From Candidatus Zipacnadia bacterium (GTDB lineage Bacteria; Armatimonadota; Zipacnadia; Zipacnadales; Zipacnadaceae), in contig JALGTJ010000087.1 of NCBI GenBank assembly GCA_029821415.1, positions 1 through 5,225 of the forward strand: a stretch of DNA of 5,225 nucleotides. Direction: 5' to 3'. Within the stretch, counting starts at the first letter, position 1, and each line of letters opens with the position of its first letter. The position numbers were made by a program, and so were the translations under genes. The notes under the pieces were generated by a model that ran no database searches, was not told where the DNA came from, and saw only the letters and a list, made by a program, of their open reading frames with translations. This document shows positions 4,743-5,225 of this stretch, one piece after another.

Positions 4743-5225
4743 ATGGCGAGATCACTGGTTGTTCCCACCTATCTTATAGCCCAGGAGCCGATAGCCAAGG
4801 TCCTGGATATATTTGTGCAAGCCGATATCCGTATGGCGGAGATAAGCGCAGATACCTCCGCGAGCCACGTCAGGCTCACCGATGCTGAAGCACTCAGCGA
4901 CCTGGCCGAGACCTTCCAAAGGCTGCCGGTGCAGGCCTATTCGATTCACGCCCCCTACGACGACATCTCACAGGAAGATGAGTTGCAGCGCGAGCGCGCC
5001 GTTCAGACACAGATCAGTATACTGGAGGCGGGAGCAGTCTTGGGGGTCCACCATGTAGTGCTGCATGCCAGCCATGTTATGCCCCATTCGGAGCCGCTCG
5101 CCGCACGGATGACGGCGGCAAAGGATAGCCTGCACCGCCTGGCTGAGCATGCGCGCAGCCTGGGAATTATGCTCGCCGTAGAGAACCTGGGGGTCTTTCC
5201 CGAGGGGGTATACCTGGGTGATTTG
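4743..5225 (+). CDS. Sugar phosphate isomerase/epimerase family protein (xylose-isomerase-like TIM barrel), partial at the 3' end
   Basis: 161 codons are open from ATG 4743 to the window edge. The family (PF01261, AP endonuclease 2 / xylose-isomerase-like) is indicated by YSIHAPYDD (66-74, His69 at a barrel strand end), HHVVLHAS (103-110, His108) and LAVENLG (144-150, with Glu147 at the usual metal-binding position), each at the end of a beta-strand and separated by helices. Full members are usually 250-300 residues, so a little over half is present. There is no signal peptide, so the enzyme is cytoplasmic. Family members isomerise or epimerise sugars or polyols, or dehydrate inositol-type compounds, with a divalent metal; the specific reaction is unknown. 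Its place after two secreted glycan-directed proteins suggests it handles a released sugar, which is inference. It begins 95 bases after the preceding stop. Confidence 0.85.
   Translation, partial: MARSLVVPTYLIAQEPIAKVLDIFVQADIRMAEISADTSASHVRLTDAEALSDLAETFQRLPVQAYSIHAPYDDISQEDELQRERAVQTQISILEAGAVLGVHHVVLHASHVMPHSEPLAARMTAAKDSLHRLAEHARSLGIMLAVENLGVFPEGVYLGDL

Noticed and set aside
4752..5150. Two minus-strand frames of 60-65 codons at the right end.
   Set aside because: They are antisense to the isomerase/epimerase-type gene, which has clear conserved motifs; the frames themselves have none.

Overview
The window looks like a piece of a carbohydrate-degradation locus from an environmental, probably uncultured bacterium of moderate to high GC content. 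Export signals, BNR/Asp-box and PD40 propellers, a parallel beta-helix protein and a xylose-isomerase-like TIM barrel together resemble the polysaccharide-degrading loci of Armatimonadota, Planctomycetota, Lentisphaerota and related phyla. This is an inference from gene style; nothing in the window fixes the phylum.

Layout. (1) At the left edge a divergent minus-strand gene runs off the window. Only its first 65 codons are visible, and they match the N-terminus of right-handed beta-helix carbohydrate-active proteins. (2) About 360 bases separate it from the first plus-strand gene. This gap holds a good sigma70-type promoter for the minus-strand gene, a 13-bp inverted repeat just downstream of it (possible operator), a strong Shine-Dalgarno sequence with no normal start codon, a 38-codon hydrophobic leader-like ORF and a short hairpin. 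(3) A secreted sialidase-like protein with five Asp boxes (about 420 residues) follows. (4) A 137-base spacer with two consecutive hairpins leads to (5) a large secreted protein of about 895 residues. It fuses a TIM-barrel glycoside-hydrolase-like domain, a beta-sandwich-like region, a Pro/Ala/Met-rich linker and a TolB-like PD40 propeller. (6) After 95 bases a cytoplasmic sugar phosphate isomerase/epimerase-type gene begins and runs off the right edge.

Working model (inference): the exported sialidase-like protein and the GH-propeller fusion bind or trim a complex glycan outside the cytoplasm, the beta-helix protein acts on a related polymer, and the isomerase/epimerase-family enzyme processes a released sugar inside the cell. 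No transporter or regulator gene is visible. The most interesting objects are the hydrolase-propeller fusion, which has a four-cysteine pattern resembling the GH42 zinc site, and the unusual leader region ahead of the sialidase-like gene. Neither can be called a new system from this window alone.
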